NCBI GenBank assembly: GCA_947579605.1
Contig: OX388317.1
Span: forward strand, 22,215,384-22,279,383
Reading direction: 5' to 3'
DNA from: Athripsodes cinereus
Taxonomy: Eukaryota; Arthropoda; Insecta; Trichoptera; Leptoceridae
Length of the DNA: 64,000 bases
Below, piece by piece: positions 43,201-54,299 of this stretch (its first letter is position 1; each line of letters opens with the position of its first letter). Both the position numbers and the translations under genes were made by a program. A model generated the notes under the pieces. That model searched no databases, was not told the DNA's origin, and worked only from the letters and a program-made list of their open reading frames with translations.

Positions 43201-43919
43201 TGTGTCTATCAAATACGCATAATATCATGAAATGCGTCATTTTTACTGACTCTCTGTCTCTTGTTCAAACTCTTATGTCCCCTTCTTCGACTCTCAGTGA
43301 TAATCCGAATATTATGCGCATTAGAAACCTTATGTACTATCGATCCTTATCCAATCAAGATACCATTATCGCATGGATTCCGGCACATTGTGGTATCCGC
43401 CACAACGAATCTGTCGATGAATTGGCTAAAACTGCTTGCACCCTCGGAACAACGATGGAAGATTTCATCCTTCCAGACGATGACATAAAGCGAACCGTAG
43501 AAGCTGATGCTCGTAAAAAGTGGAGTGAATTGTGGATGGACGTATCACTCATAAAAGGAAAAAGATATAGGTCGATCCAGGTCCAAATCGCAAGAAAACC
43601 TTGGTTCCACAAATCGAAATTCAACAGATCTGAAATTACTGCCATATGTCGAATGCGATTTGGACACTGTAGACTGGACGCTCATCTTTTTAAAATCCAA
43701 CTTGTTGAAAGCCCATACTGCGAGTGCGGCCTGGACGAGGAGACGCTTGACCATGTTTTCCTGGCGTGCCCTATCAGGGATGCATATGATATTTTCGTTG
43801 ATGCTCTTCAGAACGATTGCCAATTTCCTTTGAATATTGAATCATTGCTGAGTATGACATCCGAATCAATCCATTTGTCCCTTCTCAAATCAATGAAAGC
43901 CAATTTTATTATTCTGTGA
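40200..43919 (+). CDS. LINE ORF2, endonuclease-reverse transcriptase-RNase H (1239 aa)
   Basis: An AP-like endonuclease fills about residues 1-220 ('LLQWNARS' start, 'GDLNAHSSSW' near 134, 'SSDHYPI' near 207). The reverse transcriptase spans about 410-720, with 'SSYRPIAMSS', 'LPQGSVLSPVLFN' and catalytic YADD at 655-658. The RNase H domain has 'FTDGSKL' (~954), Glu in 'FTAECAAIIEAL', 'FTDSLSL' and 'AHCGIRHNESVDELA'. The C-terminus carries the zinc-like 'CECGLDEETLDHVFLACP'. All catalytic acids are present. RNase H after the reverse transcriptase is typical of the I and related clades. The start is the first ATG, overlapping the ORF1 stop. Confidence 0.95.
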   Translation: MSNQTPVNLLQWNARSAVSNKHEIITLLNQNSIDLAAISETWLQPHYTFKIPGYSCIRADRSVGRGGGAAVIINSSIPFSIISLPHNPFLEIVAVKINDIGFVSVYIPPNSGFDISYFDSIIPLLPSSFLILGDLNAHSSSWGCSITDRSGNCVLSFLDKHNLCIINDGSPTRITSPSQNLSAIDLSICTSDLFPSIVWRISEDACSSDHYPIFMTLLTKPIRNIPITRILYNTRKANWDVYQKKLDLCSSTLESRLSQSNCIDTKYKYITDEIYKAADSSMPLKTNHKRAKNAPWWDDECSNLINERRQAMHQLRKNFSMHTFLQAKAIQAKVKKVLRQKKRKGWQTFCSNLSPHTPSTIVWQMIRRFKGSLIPPKVCGSRSAWLPNFVDKLAPSHVPVKDPPIVSIPNNNTDNLTSPFSLNELQTCLHLLKPNSSPGTDKIPYTFFQKFPKHFLDIFLGFLNEIFCLGTIPTPWKQHLILPILKQGKDPNSGSSYRPIAMSSCALKLFEHLIKNRLVWYIEHNCLLSVSQFGFRRSLSCADNLSILITDINIAFTNKEHVAAVFLDINSAFDNVCISTLYQKLININLPLPFCNIIYNMFSDREIVIDDGLGGTRRKVWKGLPQGSVLSPVLFNIYCSDLDQVLPSGVKIIQYADDLALYAANKNIDSAVALIQTALENINNWMNKNSFCISASKSKSILFSRKHNIPSVSLDVDGTPIPQVNEFKFLGLHMERKLCWRSQINHVAEKCENSINLLRAITGVSWGSHPTSMKNIYNALVRCHLDYASFLFCPLPKYLETKLERIQSKSLRLIVGAMQSTPINSLQVECVDMPLPLRRQYLSDTFILKRLKYSNHPLLKSLHILKTLYETNRYWSNKPTPHLCNSINKYNVSFNIKQFPFPSPFYDSAFELLQFMPNVIDNIGLNKYTKLSEECMNRNFLSIVADKWPNHVTIFTDGSKLSASESTGAAALIPSLNISSQLKLTSKSVFTAECAAIIEALCLSNTHNIMKCVIFTDSLSLVQTLMSPSSTLSDNPNIMRIRNLMYYRSLSNQDTIIAWIPAHCGIRHNESVDELAKTACTLGTTMEDFILPDDDIKRTVEADARKKWSELWMDVSLIKGKRYRSIQVQIARKPWFHKSKFNRSEITAICRMRFGHCRLDAHLFKIQLVESPYCECGLDEETLDHVFLACPIRDAYDIFVDALQNDCQFPLNIESLLSMTSESIHLSLLKSMKANFIIL

Positions 43920-44005
43920 TGACTATCTTCTTGACTATTTAACTATACCTTGAGACTGTTTTTGGCACAAATCATCCTCGTAGGATGCTATGCCATAAAT
44001 GAAGG

Positions 44006-44035
<30 letters not shown>
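43920..44035 (+). other. LINE 3' UTR and poly(A) tail
   Basis: 'CACAAATCATCCTC' and 'GAGGATG'-like complementary words (ATCATCCTCGTAGGATG) can form a small hairpin just before the A tail. The diverged copy at 23040-23090 has the same layout. Confidence 0.75.
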
Positions 44036-44038
<3 letters not shown>

Positions 44039-44048
44039 AACATAAATA

Positions 44049-44660
44049 AATAAAGATACACATAATATAAATCAATTATGAAATAAAATTTGATAAAAAT
44101 CAATTAATATACATAAGTATAATAAAATCAAATAGAATCAATGAAAAAAAATATTGACATGCATTATATCCACAATGACACTCTTCTTGCTTGCATTCGT
44201 TCATTCTCCTGATATCCTTATTCTTCAACTCACTCTATCTCGATGCGTTTTAACTGATAGATTCTGACACAAAATAGATTTTAAATTATTAACAGATGTT
44301 TTACTTCATATTTAAAACGTTAACATGACAAAGCCGAGGAAGATGTCAAAGGAAAAATATTAGGTATTACATGTTAATGAATAAATTATGATAAAAAACT
44401 GTAGGTAAATAGTTTAAAGCAGAACATAATATAATTATTATACTCTCTTTACCTTGTGTATCTAGTCAGAGTAGGTAGTATTTATCCTTAACTTTGAGGC
44501 TTTACAAAAAGTGAATTTGAATTTAATTACATGCCTAGAAAATTCTAATCTTTGCTTTATATTATTATTTCACTTAGGTAAGCTATATAACGTAGGGAGA
44601 GTTAATAAGATAGTGATACATAACAGAGTGGCAAGCTACACCAACCTCATTTATTAATTT
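44049..44660. other. No gene seen
   Basis: Continuation of the interrupted family D sequence for ~100 bp, then AT-rich non-coding DNA. Confidence 0.45.
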
Positions 44661-44664
44661 ATTT

Positions 44665-44800
44665 ATTACATCAAGTCATATCTAACAAGAAGGAAAGTCA
44701 GTAGACTAACTACATTAAGTATAACAATAATAAACTAGACAATTTATTAAGCGCCGTGCGCTGTTTTTAATAGATACCACCGCAAGGGGGCATTTTTTTT
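44665..44800 (-). repeat. Repeat A fragment followed by CR1-like 3' hairpin
   Basis: 44665-44720 resembles the 3' third of repeat A. 44730-44800 has (AAT)n, AGCGCC at 44750-44755 and 'CCGCAAGGGGGC', the decayed hairpin of the family seen at 22243. Confidence 0.45.
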
Positions 44801-45529
44801 TTAATTTTAATCACCCGATTTCAATATAATTTTGCAGAAGAAATTAATATGCGAATTGGCATCTTTATGCCTATTAAAATTGGGCTTCCCGGATGGGCAA
44901 CCTTTTTAATCGATGATTTGAAATTGTTAATAGTCTTATTCGTCACAATTTGCAAACGCCTGACTTTGACAGAAAACTCGAAAACGTACAGAAAATAATG
45001 GAAGCCGTATTTTTTGCCGAAAATCCCACGGAATTCAATAATTGAACCATAACAAGAATATCATTTTAAGGTTTGAATGATGACACAAACACACTGCATC
45101 GAATTCGTAGCTTAACACGTTGTTGCACGATATCATTCATGTAAGAAAAAGCGTATTATTAAGCACTACATATTAATATTTGTATGTATAATCTTTATGG
45201 ATTGCCTCATGCTTAAAAGTCTCTTTACTGAAATATACAGAACAAGTTTTCTAAGGATTTTCTTTCATAGTATTTTTAAAAAGATCTTATGGCATGATAA
45301 TAATGATAAATACAATTGTATCCCGATATACAAAAATGTATTGAACGAAAAAATATACTCTCACAAGGACGATCTTTGGTTTATTGAGGATTGGTTTCAG
45401 ATTTATCTGATTGTTTTTTTTATAATTTATTGGTTCATACCATAGCGTGGGGTAGTAAGCGGACAAACGGCATGAAATCGACATGCAAATTGTTTATTAC
45501 AAATTCTCGGTACCAATTAAAGTAAATAT
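44801..45529. other. No gene seen
   Basis: An 82-codon frame at 45197-45445 is AT-rich with no domain and is not called. Confidence 0.5.
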
Positions 45530-45790
45530 TAGGTAAGTTGAAAACGATCACGCCTTTGCGATAAATTCGCCCTCTGTGTATTGATGATATTTAATTTGAA
45601 CTCATTTTTCTTAAAATTGTTTGTATTGTGATCAATACAAAGTAAAGAATGAATAAAAATATCCATGATGGGTTGTCGTTGGATTGAAGATTTTAAAGTC
45701 ATATTTGATTTTTAGTGTTTTGCGATCATCAGCCTTTTACGGGATACTAAAAAACTTACAAAAAAATGTGGCAGATCTACTCCTTGCCAC
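45530..45790 (+). repeat. LINE 3' end, family C, then repeat A fragment
   Basis: 45530-45660: 'GCGATAAATTCGCCCTCTGT', 'TTGTGATCAATACAAAGTAA' and tail GAATAAAAAT (plus). 45735-45790: 'CCTTTTACGGGATACTAAAA', a minus-strand repeat A 5' piece. Confidence 0.5.
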
Positions 45791-46244
45791 GATTGAATAA
45801 GTATTTTTATAAGGAACATATTTCAAAAATATTATTGAACACGGTAAAACAGAGTATTAAGTGTAATCATATAACGCTTGAAGCAACCCCTATGCCGTGG
45901 TCTGAGTTTTAAATTAATGTTATTGTCTTTCTTCATAAGTCTTATAAATGATACCTACTTATTACTCACTTGCTCTATCTGATAAAATCCAGATACGTTT
46001 GAAAAAATGGCATTTTCGGTATTCCTTAAGCTCTTAACTGTGTTTTACGATATCCTATTACTAACTTAATTTCTGCTTCGAAAGCAGAATATGACTTGAC
46101 TCAGTATTATTTTGATAGTATTTTGATAAGGTTGTATTTTTGAGAAAAAAGTTATAATATCCTTTTTTGTTCGTAATTTATTTGAAATTTAATGAAAATG
46201 TCACAAGTGATGCTATGTGTTACAATAAATTGATGAGTTACGCA

Positions 46245-46365
46245 GCCTGTCCCAAACGTCTTAGTTTTAAGTTACCCAAAGTAGACGGAATACCAGACCA
46301 ACCACCAATCCTTCTACCTTTCGCTTCATCCGGATTCATACAATTCCTCATGCATGGATTCTGAA
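46245..46365 (-). pseudogene. RTE-like LINE scrap
   Basis: On the minus strand 'NPCMRNCMN.DEAK' aligns with 'RRACMRNCKTVTEAK' of the fragment at 21833-22111. Too short for more. Confidence 0.4.
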
Positions 46366-46399
46366 CATAAACTTTCTTATTTATGATTATACAACACTT

Positions 46400-46495
46400 G
46401 TTTATTTATTAATTTTTTACTGTACATTGATAACAAACAATAACATAAAAGGTATACATTCAAATTAAATACAATCAATATACAGAGGGCGAGTT
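46400..46495 (-). repeat. LINE 3' end, family C
   Basis: Inverted tail, 'TTACTGTACATTGATAACAA' and 'CAATATACAGAGGGCGAGTT'. Confidence 0.6.
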
Positions 46496-46547
46496 GTGGT
46501 CACATACATCTGTTTATTCAGATATACCTACTTGTATTTTTTTGTCA

Positions 46548-47165
46548 TTTTTTATTATTTATTTATCGTGTCGAAACCCAGAGAAAAAAACCCATCAAAC
46601 TGATCTCCAGTACTGCGCAAAACGCACAGCAGGTGGAGATGCGTCAAAAATATCCTCCATAGTGCAAGTGGCAGGGCACAATGGACACTCCAACAAGTGT
46701 GGCATAGTCTGTGCTGCACCACAGTCACATGCTCCGGATTCGTCCTGTAGGAAGCCCCATCGTTCTCTATTGTCGCGGCAGTTTTCTACACCAGATCTCA
46801 GTCGATTTAGGGTTTTCCATGTCCCATAGTCTAGATCGCCTCCTGCAGCAAGGTGTTCTTGGGGTAGGAAAGGTTCGCTTATTTGCGGATCCTCCGCCCA
46901 CCTACGTAGGCGTTCAGAGGGAGCAGGGCCCGTCAGTGAGGATGAGGAGTTTAAAAAAGATCGTCTAGAACTGAGACGTTGTGGTGGGGGAACATGGTAA
47001 AATAGGAGATGCTTTGAGTCTGTCTCTTGTGAGGTTCTCTCACAGTCGGTTGCTACACTTCGTCGGACAGCCGGGGGAGCAATTCCTGCCAAACAATACA
47101 ATTTGTGGACTGGGGTTGGTTTCAGGCAGCCAGTTATTAGTCGGCATGTTTGATTAACATGTCCA
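46548..47165 (-). pseudogene. LINE reverse transcriptase C-terminus, long and open
   Basis: The minus strand is open from about 47165 to the stop at 46595: 'CRLITGCLKPTPVHKLYCLA', 'GIAPPAVRRSVA', 'WKTLNRLRSGVENCRDN', and the zinc-like 'CDCGAAQTMPHLLECPLC'. This is the typical C-terminus of an insect Jockey/CR1-like reverse transcriptase. No frameshift, so fairly young. It is 5'-truncated at ~47165, with no catalytic domain. The 3' UTR ends 'GGTTTCGACACGATAAATAA'. It should not be annotated as a host protein. Confidence 0.82.
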
Positions 47166-48009
47166 AAGTATTGCTAACTTGTTTACACGAATTTAAGTAA
47201 CAAAACTTAAAATGAAGGATAAGACAATCTGTCTACAAAATCTTTGAAAACTTAAAACTTTTAAGTATATTGAATATCAAAATGGTAACTTTCAAAGTTC
47301 TGAATTGTGAGACTTTTCCATTTATTGATATTCTATTTTATATAATATGATAGATAAGTAAGAATATATACTATACGAAGTCGCTGAAATTAAGAACATG
47401 CCATGAAAAACACGAAATTCAATTACCTAAATTTTCGTACGAAAGTAATTTTAAACTATCATCATACAAGTAATGTCTAGAAAAAAAGAAACTTCAAGTT
47501 TTTTTTGCTGTCATGATATTAGCTACGTGTACTGAGATAAAAAAACGGTATTCGTACGAAGACCTTTATAGTATAGACTACTAAAGCAGGAACGATTTTC
47601 TCAGAAAACGTGTTCTATAATAAACAATGAGATGAAAAAACTATTTCACTCCATAACATTAAGATAGTAATGGTCTGTCTCGCTCCAATCGGAAGTAGGT
47701 ACTTTACACCCAATTTATACTTACCTGACAATATTACGAGATAAGGAACTTTTTTTAATCAATTCTTGCTTAAGCTTGATTAATATGGAATTATTTTGGC
47801 CGCACGATTTCATTGGACGCATCACCTATTTTTCCTTTGAATTTCTAGCCTGTATTAGAAAATTTTTGTTCTCGTATCACTTATTGTGTAAGTATTTATC
47901 AGCCCACTGTTATGTAAGTATCAGACTCTTCACCCTTTGCGGGGGGACCTAAAGCGTTGCATTAAGGTCCTGATCACCTACTGTCAGATGAATATTTGAT
48001 ATCTGTGCT
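47166..48009. other. No gene; weak repeat G copy near 47780-47895
   Basis: 'TTCATTGGACGCATCACC' resembles 23500-23520. Otherwise AT-rich non-coding. Confidence 0.4.
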
Positions 48010-48690
48010 TGCCCTTTGTAAAACACTCTAAAATTACTGAAAGAGTGGGACACCTATCGTGTATCAGATATTCCACTGACATTTCAGATAATATGATATG
48101 ATTTTTTAGATTATTATGTAATTATTGTTATTTTTTGAGCTTTTTATTTGCTACCGCGGTTTCGGTGGAGCGTCCACCATTAACGAGCGTCAATCTAAAA
48201 CTTTTACATTCCAGGTAGATTTAATGTCATGGTACATAACAAATTAAAAATTAAAACACTTAGCTACGTTTGTCTACCTTGTGAGGGATTTTTTCTATGA
48301 CATGTGAATATTGTTTAAAAAAAAACAAAAATGACGATACATTATATATGCAGAATCACATTTAAGTGAAATAACAAAATAAAAATAAACTTCATGACAT
48401 TAGTCACTGCAAATGGATTCTCAGAATTTTGACACACAATATAGTCTTCAAACTCCATTAGTTTTGTAATAATCACATTCGTAATCCCATGTTAATAAAA
48501 ATGTATAAATTTTGGTAGGTAAATAATATTTTGTGGAGTAAAATATATACCCTTATTATAAAGTATTTTTTTTAATCCACCCTAGAGCGTAACTACGTAA
48601 AAAACTGGAACGGAGAGGAGAACATGCATATTTATTACGTGCGGTTTGTCCGCTGGCTACCCCACTTGTGGTCAATACCAAAATGGCATT
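48010..48690. repeat. Two repeat A pieces in opposite orientation
   Basis: 48010-48080, minus, 5' part ('GAAAGAGTGGGACACC'). 48600-48690, plus, 3' part ('GGAGAGGAGAACATGC', 'CTGGCTACCCCACTTGTGG'). Between them nothing is recognised. Confidence 0.5.
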
Positions 48691-50000
48691 ATTATGATTA
48701 TTATAGGATACGCAGTAATCTCCCCCCCCGTTTTTTCCTTTACACTTGATTTTTTTTATTTTTATTATTATTATTGATTTGTTTTTGTGGTAGTGTGACG
48801 ATTGAATGAGCGAGCGAGACTGTGTATGTATATGTAGGCATGTTGAGATGACCGGAATGTTAGGTAGGTACCTATCTTTTTTATATTAATTGTGGCGCAT
48901 GGTATTGGATGATGGCTGATCTCTGAAAGATTAACCTTTTTTCTAGCTTTATATATGTAGTTATTCTCTGTTTTGTGCTTTTAATATTTATAAAATAAAA
49001 TAAAAAATCATTTTGCGCCGTTTTCTTTATTTCAATCACCTCAAGGGCGCGATGAAACTATTAATTCACAGCATTATTTATTCATTATTATCTTGTACAA
49101 AATAAACCTTTATTTTTATCACAAATTATGATTAGATTAAATTTATATATTTATATTTTTACAAATAAATACTTAACCTTTACACAACAAACACTAAAAA
49201 CCATGGTAGCAAGTAAACTATACAATATTCATGTTAAAAAATTAAATAAAAAATCAATTGCTGTTTAACATAGTCGTCGAATAGGTACTTATGTTTAGTT
49301 AAAGAAAGTTGTGGATTTAGGCAGCTACAAGTGCGTCATCTACTTAAACTATATGAATGAATGAAATGTATATACTTTTGGACATGTGCAAAGGATGAAC
49401 GAGGAGAGTGACTAAGAGAATACATGTAACAAAAAAAACATCGTTGGAATAATAACAGTTATACGTACAAATTTTAATTACATATAACATACCAGTAACA
49501 ATAGCATATCTACATCCCGCTTATTCCATATATATTAGAACAAAGACTGACAGAAGAAGAAAATTTCTAGTATTGGTATACATTTTTAATTAAATTGTGA
49601 TAGCATTTATACAAACTTCTTGGTCTATTGTTAGTATTATTTATTATTGGCTCGGCCATCCAAGGATTAAATTGTTAGATCGCTATTCACATAAATCAGA
49701 TTCAAAAGGATTGACCCTAAAGGACATTGAAAAGGAGAGTACCTATGCAATATGAAGTAACTATCAAACTACAAATCACCTGATACAGTTTAATGAAATT
49801 AAAAAAAATACATTAATACGAATTGCGCCGGGTACAAAAGACTTACTACCATAGCTTTAATATAGTACTCTTCTTTATTTCCTTGATACGTTTCAATTTC
49901 CTCACTGTGCATTCGCGATGTTGTTTGTGTGTATGTTTGTATATAAGTGCTTTATAATACGTAATAAAAGCTACACGGAAAAGATTTTATTTATTCGATC
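48691..50000. other. No gene; CR1-like 3' hairpin and a LINE scrap
   Basis: 49000-49060 (minus) has GCGCC at 49015-49019 and GGCGC at 49046-49050 with 'CACCTCAAGGGCGC'. 49368-49430 (plus) reads 'FGHVQRMNEES', a scrap of the RTE family at 21833. The rest is non-coding. Confidence 0.45.
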
Positions 50001-50008
50001 GTCTAATA

Positions 50009-50359
50009 CAGTGGTTCTTAACCTTTTTGGGGGTACCGAACCCCACCAGTTACATATGCATTCACCGAACCCCTCCTAATTTGAAAAATAAAATTAGATT
50101 TTTACAAATTTAAAACATGGTATATATTTATTTATAGGTGTACAAATTTAGTGTTGCCAGATGTAACATTTGGATTGTTATAATAAACTGGCAACATTGT
50201 TTTTCAAACTTGTGATGGCGGTTTGAAGGAATTATCGGAGTATTTTTTTCTTTTTCCAACTCGCAAAACTATCTTGCTTTTAAAATGATTTTCACCGAAC
50301 CCCCAAGACTGACTCAACGAACCCCTGGGGTTCGATTGGACCCAGGTTAAGAACCACTG
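50009..50359. mobile_element. hAT MITE, 351 bp
   Basis: Ends CAGTGGTTCTTAACCT and inverted equivalent AGGTTAAGAACCACTG. Perfect 8-bp duplication GTCTAATA at 50001-50008 and 50360-50367. The ends continue with 'CCGAACCCC' on the left and 'GAACCCC' words on the right. No transposase. Confidence 0.93.
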
Positions 50360-50689
50360 GTCTAATACGAGTATACTCTCCCGCTGTATACGAGAGAGAA
50401 AAGATCTTTATAGTAAGTACATTATTATTCTCTATTGTATTTTCCATCGACTTTATCGAATACAAACGTAAAAGATTTATTTGCACAATGAATGTAAGTA
50501 ACAATAACAATACGAACTTGTATTAAGGAAGTTTTGATATCACTGTCATGTTTAAATAAAAGATTAAAATTACGTACATCGTAGAGTCCTTGAATAAAGA
50601 TCACAATGTATTATTTAGCCTGTTGGTGTACAGGTAAGTTATACCTACTTACTTTTACTTTTCAGGTCCAGACTTCAGAACTTGCCACT

Positions 50690-50935
50690 CCAGTATGTAG
50701 TGATATATTATATCGCTTTGTCATTTGCCATCTTTAGGTCATCCTCATCATATGCACTCCGCATCAGCGGGCATTGCAGTAAATGAGAATCACTCTGCAC
50801 CTCCCCGCAGCGTGGTACGTCGTGTCCTCCTCATCCAAAAAGCCTCACCTCTGATGGTTTACTTTTGCACCTAGTCACCCCAATCCTTAGTCTGTTCAGT
50901 GTCTTCTACGTAGGGTAACTCAGATTATGGACGGT
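50690..50935 (-). pseudogene. LINE C-terminal fragment, decayed
   Basis: Minus strand 'KTLNRLRIGVTRCKSKPS' and 'HDVPRCGEVQSDSHLLQCPL', related in layout to 46548-47165 but a different family, with stops. Confidence 0.6.
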
Positions 50936-51079
50936 ATTTGTACTTTTTATTTAGGTATTAGGAAGTTATAATTGAAATAGTATTTAATTGAGCAAGAGTT
51001 CTTTATTCAATATTCTACGAGAAATGCATAAACATTTATAAGGAGTAATATCTGTATAAATGTTTAAATCTATTTGTTT

Positions 51080-51965
51080 TTTTTTTTTTTATTTATTTTT
51101 TTTTATTTCTATTTTTTTTTTATTTTCACAATATTTAGAATCAAACAGTCGTTACACAATATGTTGACAATTAATACATTTAACATGTAGACCAGCGAAG
51201 ATTCCACTCTTACCAGAAATGTCTCAGTCTTGAAGAAAAAAAAGTAAAAATTAAAATTCTCTTAAAAGTCAAGTTAATTTAAAAACAACGATAATACAAT
51301 ACTTAAAACAATACAAAAACATAAATATAAAAGCAAAAAATCCTAAAATACTAGAAATCAGTCCTTCAGTCACATTAGTCTTGAGATAGAAGGTAAAGTT
51401 AAAATTTTCTGAAAAAAGTCAAAGTAAATCTAAAAATATAAAATCCCAAAATACCAGAAATCAAAACAAAACAAATAAACAAAATCACCCATCCAGTATG
51501 AGTCACAAAGCCCAATCAAATACACAGCCAATATCCAATGTCCCAAGGATGCTATGATCGAGAGAGCCATGCATGCAAGCAAGCACACCCATCCACCCCC
51601 CGCCCAAATGTAAGTGATCCCATGCTGCCAGACAGTGAGAGACCGAGATCAATCCACGGGGACCGCTGATGACAACAAGGCCCCAGACACTCCCGCTCTA
51701 AAGTCTTGCTTATTCATGACGAGTATGTCGAGTATGAAAGAATGAATCATAAACAGAACAAGAGCGTCTCAAAAAAAAATTCTGCACATAGTTGGTGGTA
51801 CACAGTGGAAATCTGAACAAATGATGGAACCGCGTGCTTCGCGTCGGACAATTAAATGGTATACTCTGTACTAGACCAATCGAATCGACCTCGTTATTCA
51901 GCAACTTATACAGATACATCATATCACTTACAGTTCTACGATTTTCAAGGGTCTGTAATGTAAAG
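51080..51965 (-). pseudogene. LINE C-terminus with long 3' UTR
   Basis: The minus strand encodes 'LENRRTVSDMMYLYKLLNNE', 'VDSIGLVQSIPFNCPTRSTR' and 'TNYVQNFFLRRSCSVYDSFF' to the stop at 51710-51712, a reverse transcriptase C-terminus of Jockey/CR1 type. The 3' UTR to ~51080 contains an imperfect direct duplication (51216-51363 and 51376-51462, sharing 'CTAGAAATCAG'-like ends) and finishes in a long A/T run. 5'-truncated. Confidence 0.7.
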
Positions 51966-52556
51966 GATTTGTAATGTAGTTACATCATTATGTGTTACAT
52001 AATATTATATGTCTTATTCAACTTCATTTCATCCAGAAAATTAAAAAGTTGTTTCTCAATATAAATTAGATTTTATATACTTTGTCGATTAATTGTAAGA
52101 CGTATTGTGACTTCCAATAAAGTATTAATTTTGTTCTCTAAATTTATGTAGGAAGCCATTTTTTCAAAATATATTTATTAACATGACTAATAGCAATATA
52201 ATAAACACATACAACAAAGATATTACCTACAATGTTTTGTAATATTTTCTTCTTAACAAAAATATTTCCCTTTGGAAAACGGGTGTAGTTTTTTTTAAAT
52301 AAAATATTCAAATAATTTAAAACATTATAGTTATGAAGTACCTACAAAATGTCCTGCTTCTATTCTGATATCTATTCAAAAAGTTACGAAATTTTTGTTC
52401 AATAACTAGGTATACTAGAGAAAATTTAATACACTCTATACTAAGTCTCATTCTTTAAGCATTGTCGGGGGAAAATATGGTACGAATCTTGTATCTACAC
52501 AACTGATTTTTATCTAATATATTATATCTGAAATTTGTTCTTAGTTTTTTTTTATT
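51966..52556. other. No gene seen
   Basis: AT-rich, non-coding. Confidence 0.5.
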
Positions 52557-52915
52557 TTTTTATTCTTTACTGTACATTGATTACAAGCAAATTCACACAA
52601 AAATACATTTAAAACAAATACAATCATACAATCAATATACAGAGGGCGAGTTTATCGCAGAGGCGCGATTTCTTCCAACTAACCCAATTTCATGTAACTT
52701 TCACATAAAGAAAATCTTAAAGGAAGGAAAGAGGAGGTATAAAAGGAGAAGACTAGGTAGGAAAAGGGACTAAGATACAGATGCCATATTTAGTGTGATA
52801 AAGTGGTCCTTGACCGCCCGCTTGAAAGCGTGAAGAGTGGGGAGCAACCTTATCCTGGAAGGCAAACAATTCCAACAGCGAGCACCATGAACAGAAAAAG
52901 AGTTTGTAATCTTAC
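52557..52915 (-). pseudogene. CR1-like LINE C-terminus with family C 3' UTR
   Basis: The minus strand encodes 'NSFSVHGARCWNCLPSRIRL' and 'LHAFKRAVKDHFI', the last block of CR1/L2-type reverse transcriptases. Then come a stop, the family C 3' UTR ('TTGGAAGAAATCGCGCC', 'GATAAACTCGCCCTCTG') and an A/T tail. This copy identifies what family C tails are. Confidence 0.75.
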
Positions 52916-53610
52916 AATTTTTGGAAAAAGTTATTTTATAAAAGACAATATTCTAATAGTAAATACACAAGGAAGAACTATGCATAAAACTGTTAAAGTT
53001 TAATCATTGAATTATTATTTAAGTATTGTTGTTAAATTTATCTAATTTTCTTGCAAATAAATTATCTTAAGCTTTAGGTCTACAAATTCTGTCAGATGTA
53101 AGCCGCAACAATTTGTAACGTAGAAATATCTATAATACTCGTATATTTTACCTGTCATGTGCATAAATTTTATAAATACTAAAGTTCCACCTTAAGTAAT
53201 CAGCTTTTAATTAAACACATTTATTGATTTTATAATAATACTAGTTTTATACCTGCCACTGCTCAGGGAATGATTGTAAAATTTTCAAAAAATATTTTGC
53301 CACTTTTATACCTAACGAGGAATGGAAAATAAAGGATAAAATAATATTGTTTTGGTATGTTGATACATTTATTCAAATACCTGATTGTTTTCTCATGATT
53401 TGTTGTAAATCATTAGCTATATATTAAACCTAGCTTAGCGATTGTAATAAAAAAAAATCGTATCGCAATAACAAAAAAAATTATGTGATATTGATTCAAA
53501 AGGGACAATGAAATGTAATAATAACGACAATATTGAGCCAAAAGATAGATATTGATATGATGTTTTGTTTCTCAGTAGATTTCAGACATGTTATTACAAA
53601 AACTATAATT
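52916..53610. other. No gene seen
   Basis: AT-rich, non-coding. Confidence 0.5.
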
Positions 53611-53617
53611 ATTACCT

Positions 53618-53756
53618 GGGCACGAAGTCAAAACACATTTTAACGTTATGTTTTCGTTTCGTTTTCGCAAGTAGCTACGAAAATTGACACTTTCTTGCAA
53701 AGTCGTCTATATTTGAACGAAAACATAACGCTAAAATGTGTGTTGACTACGGGCCC
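53618..53756. mobile_element. Short MITE with long inverted arms
   Basis: Arms of ~40 bp: left GGGCACGAAGTCAAAACACA and right (inverted) GGGCCCGTAGTCAACACACA, both continuing 'CGTTATGTTTTCGTT'. Middle ~55 bp. Target duplication not clear. Confidence 0.7.
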
Positions 53757-53764
53757 TGTATATA

Positions 53765-53945
53765 AAATATCTCATGGAGTCCGCATTAAAGTATATAAGT
53801 TTCCGAATGTTCTGTAAATAATAGGAATTCGTTAAATATTACGCTTATGACATTTCAAATAAACCAGTTCGGCTTAACTTTTATTAGCATGAAGAGGACA
53901 ACTTTAGCAAGCCCTCTTGTGAGAAATGGCGTGATAGTATGAATA
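53765..53945 (+). repeat. Repeat A copy, diverged
   Basis: 'CATGGAGTCCGCATTAAAG', 'TTAGCATGAAGAGGACAAC', 'GGCGTGATAGTATGAATAAA' in family order; the tail is (ATGA)n rather than (TAG)n. Confidence 0.6.
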
Positions 53946-54299
53946 AATGAATGAATATAAAATATACTTACATATTTACTATGAAATTTTGCTCAGATGG
54001 CACTAGTTTCCTTACTATTAATTTAAAATACTTGTCCGCAGAAGATACGGGATTGAACATAAATATATACGAACGCCTTAGAATATTATTACTTTGATTG
54101 TACCTTATAAGAGTTCCCTGCAGAAAACTCTGCGCTAAAGTTTCCGTCTACACGTTTTCAACGGAACAAAAGTTTAAACCGCGGAACCACTACGACCGCG
54201 GAATTGTATAGGTATATAGGAAGTATATTACAAAAATACCAATATTATTATTATAGTAAGTGTCGTTGACTGACGATTCTTGGTGGAAGTTCATGTTTA

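Larger units (their letters stand above)
38414..44035 (+). mobile_element. Full-length Jockey/I-superfamily LINE
   Basis: 5' UTR 38414-38875, ORF1, ORF2, short 3' UTR and a ~30-base A tail (44006-44035). A 13-bp target duplication AACAACATAAATA lies at 38401-38413 and 44036-44048, so the 5' end is exact and the copy is not truncated. Both ORFs are open. ORF2 has endonuclease, reverse transcriptase and RNase H, the domain set of I-like elements. It is a candidate active copy. Confidence 0.93.

Noticed and set aside
46167..46364. 65-codon plus-strand frame as a host exon
   Set aside because: The opposite strand matches a known RTE C-terminal fragment, and no splice context or domain supports the plus frame.
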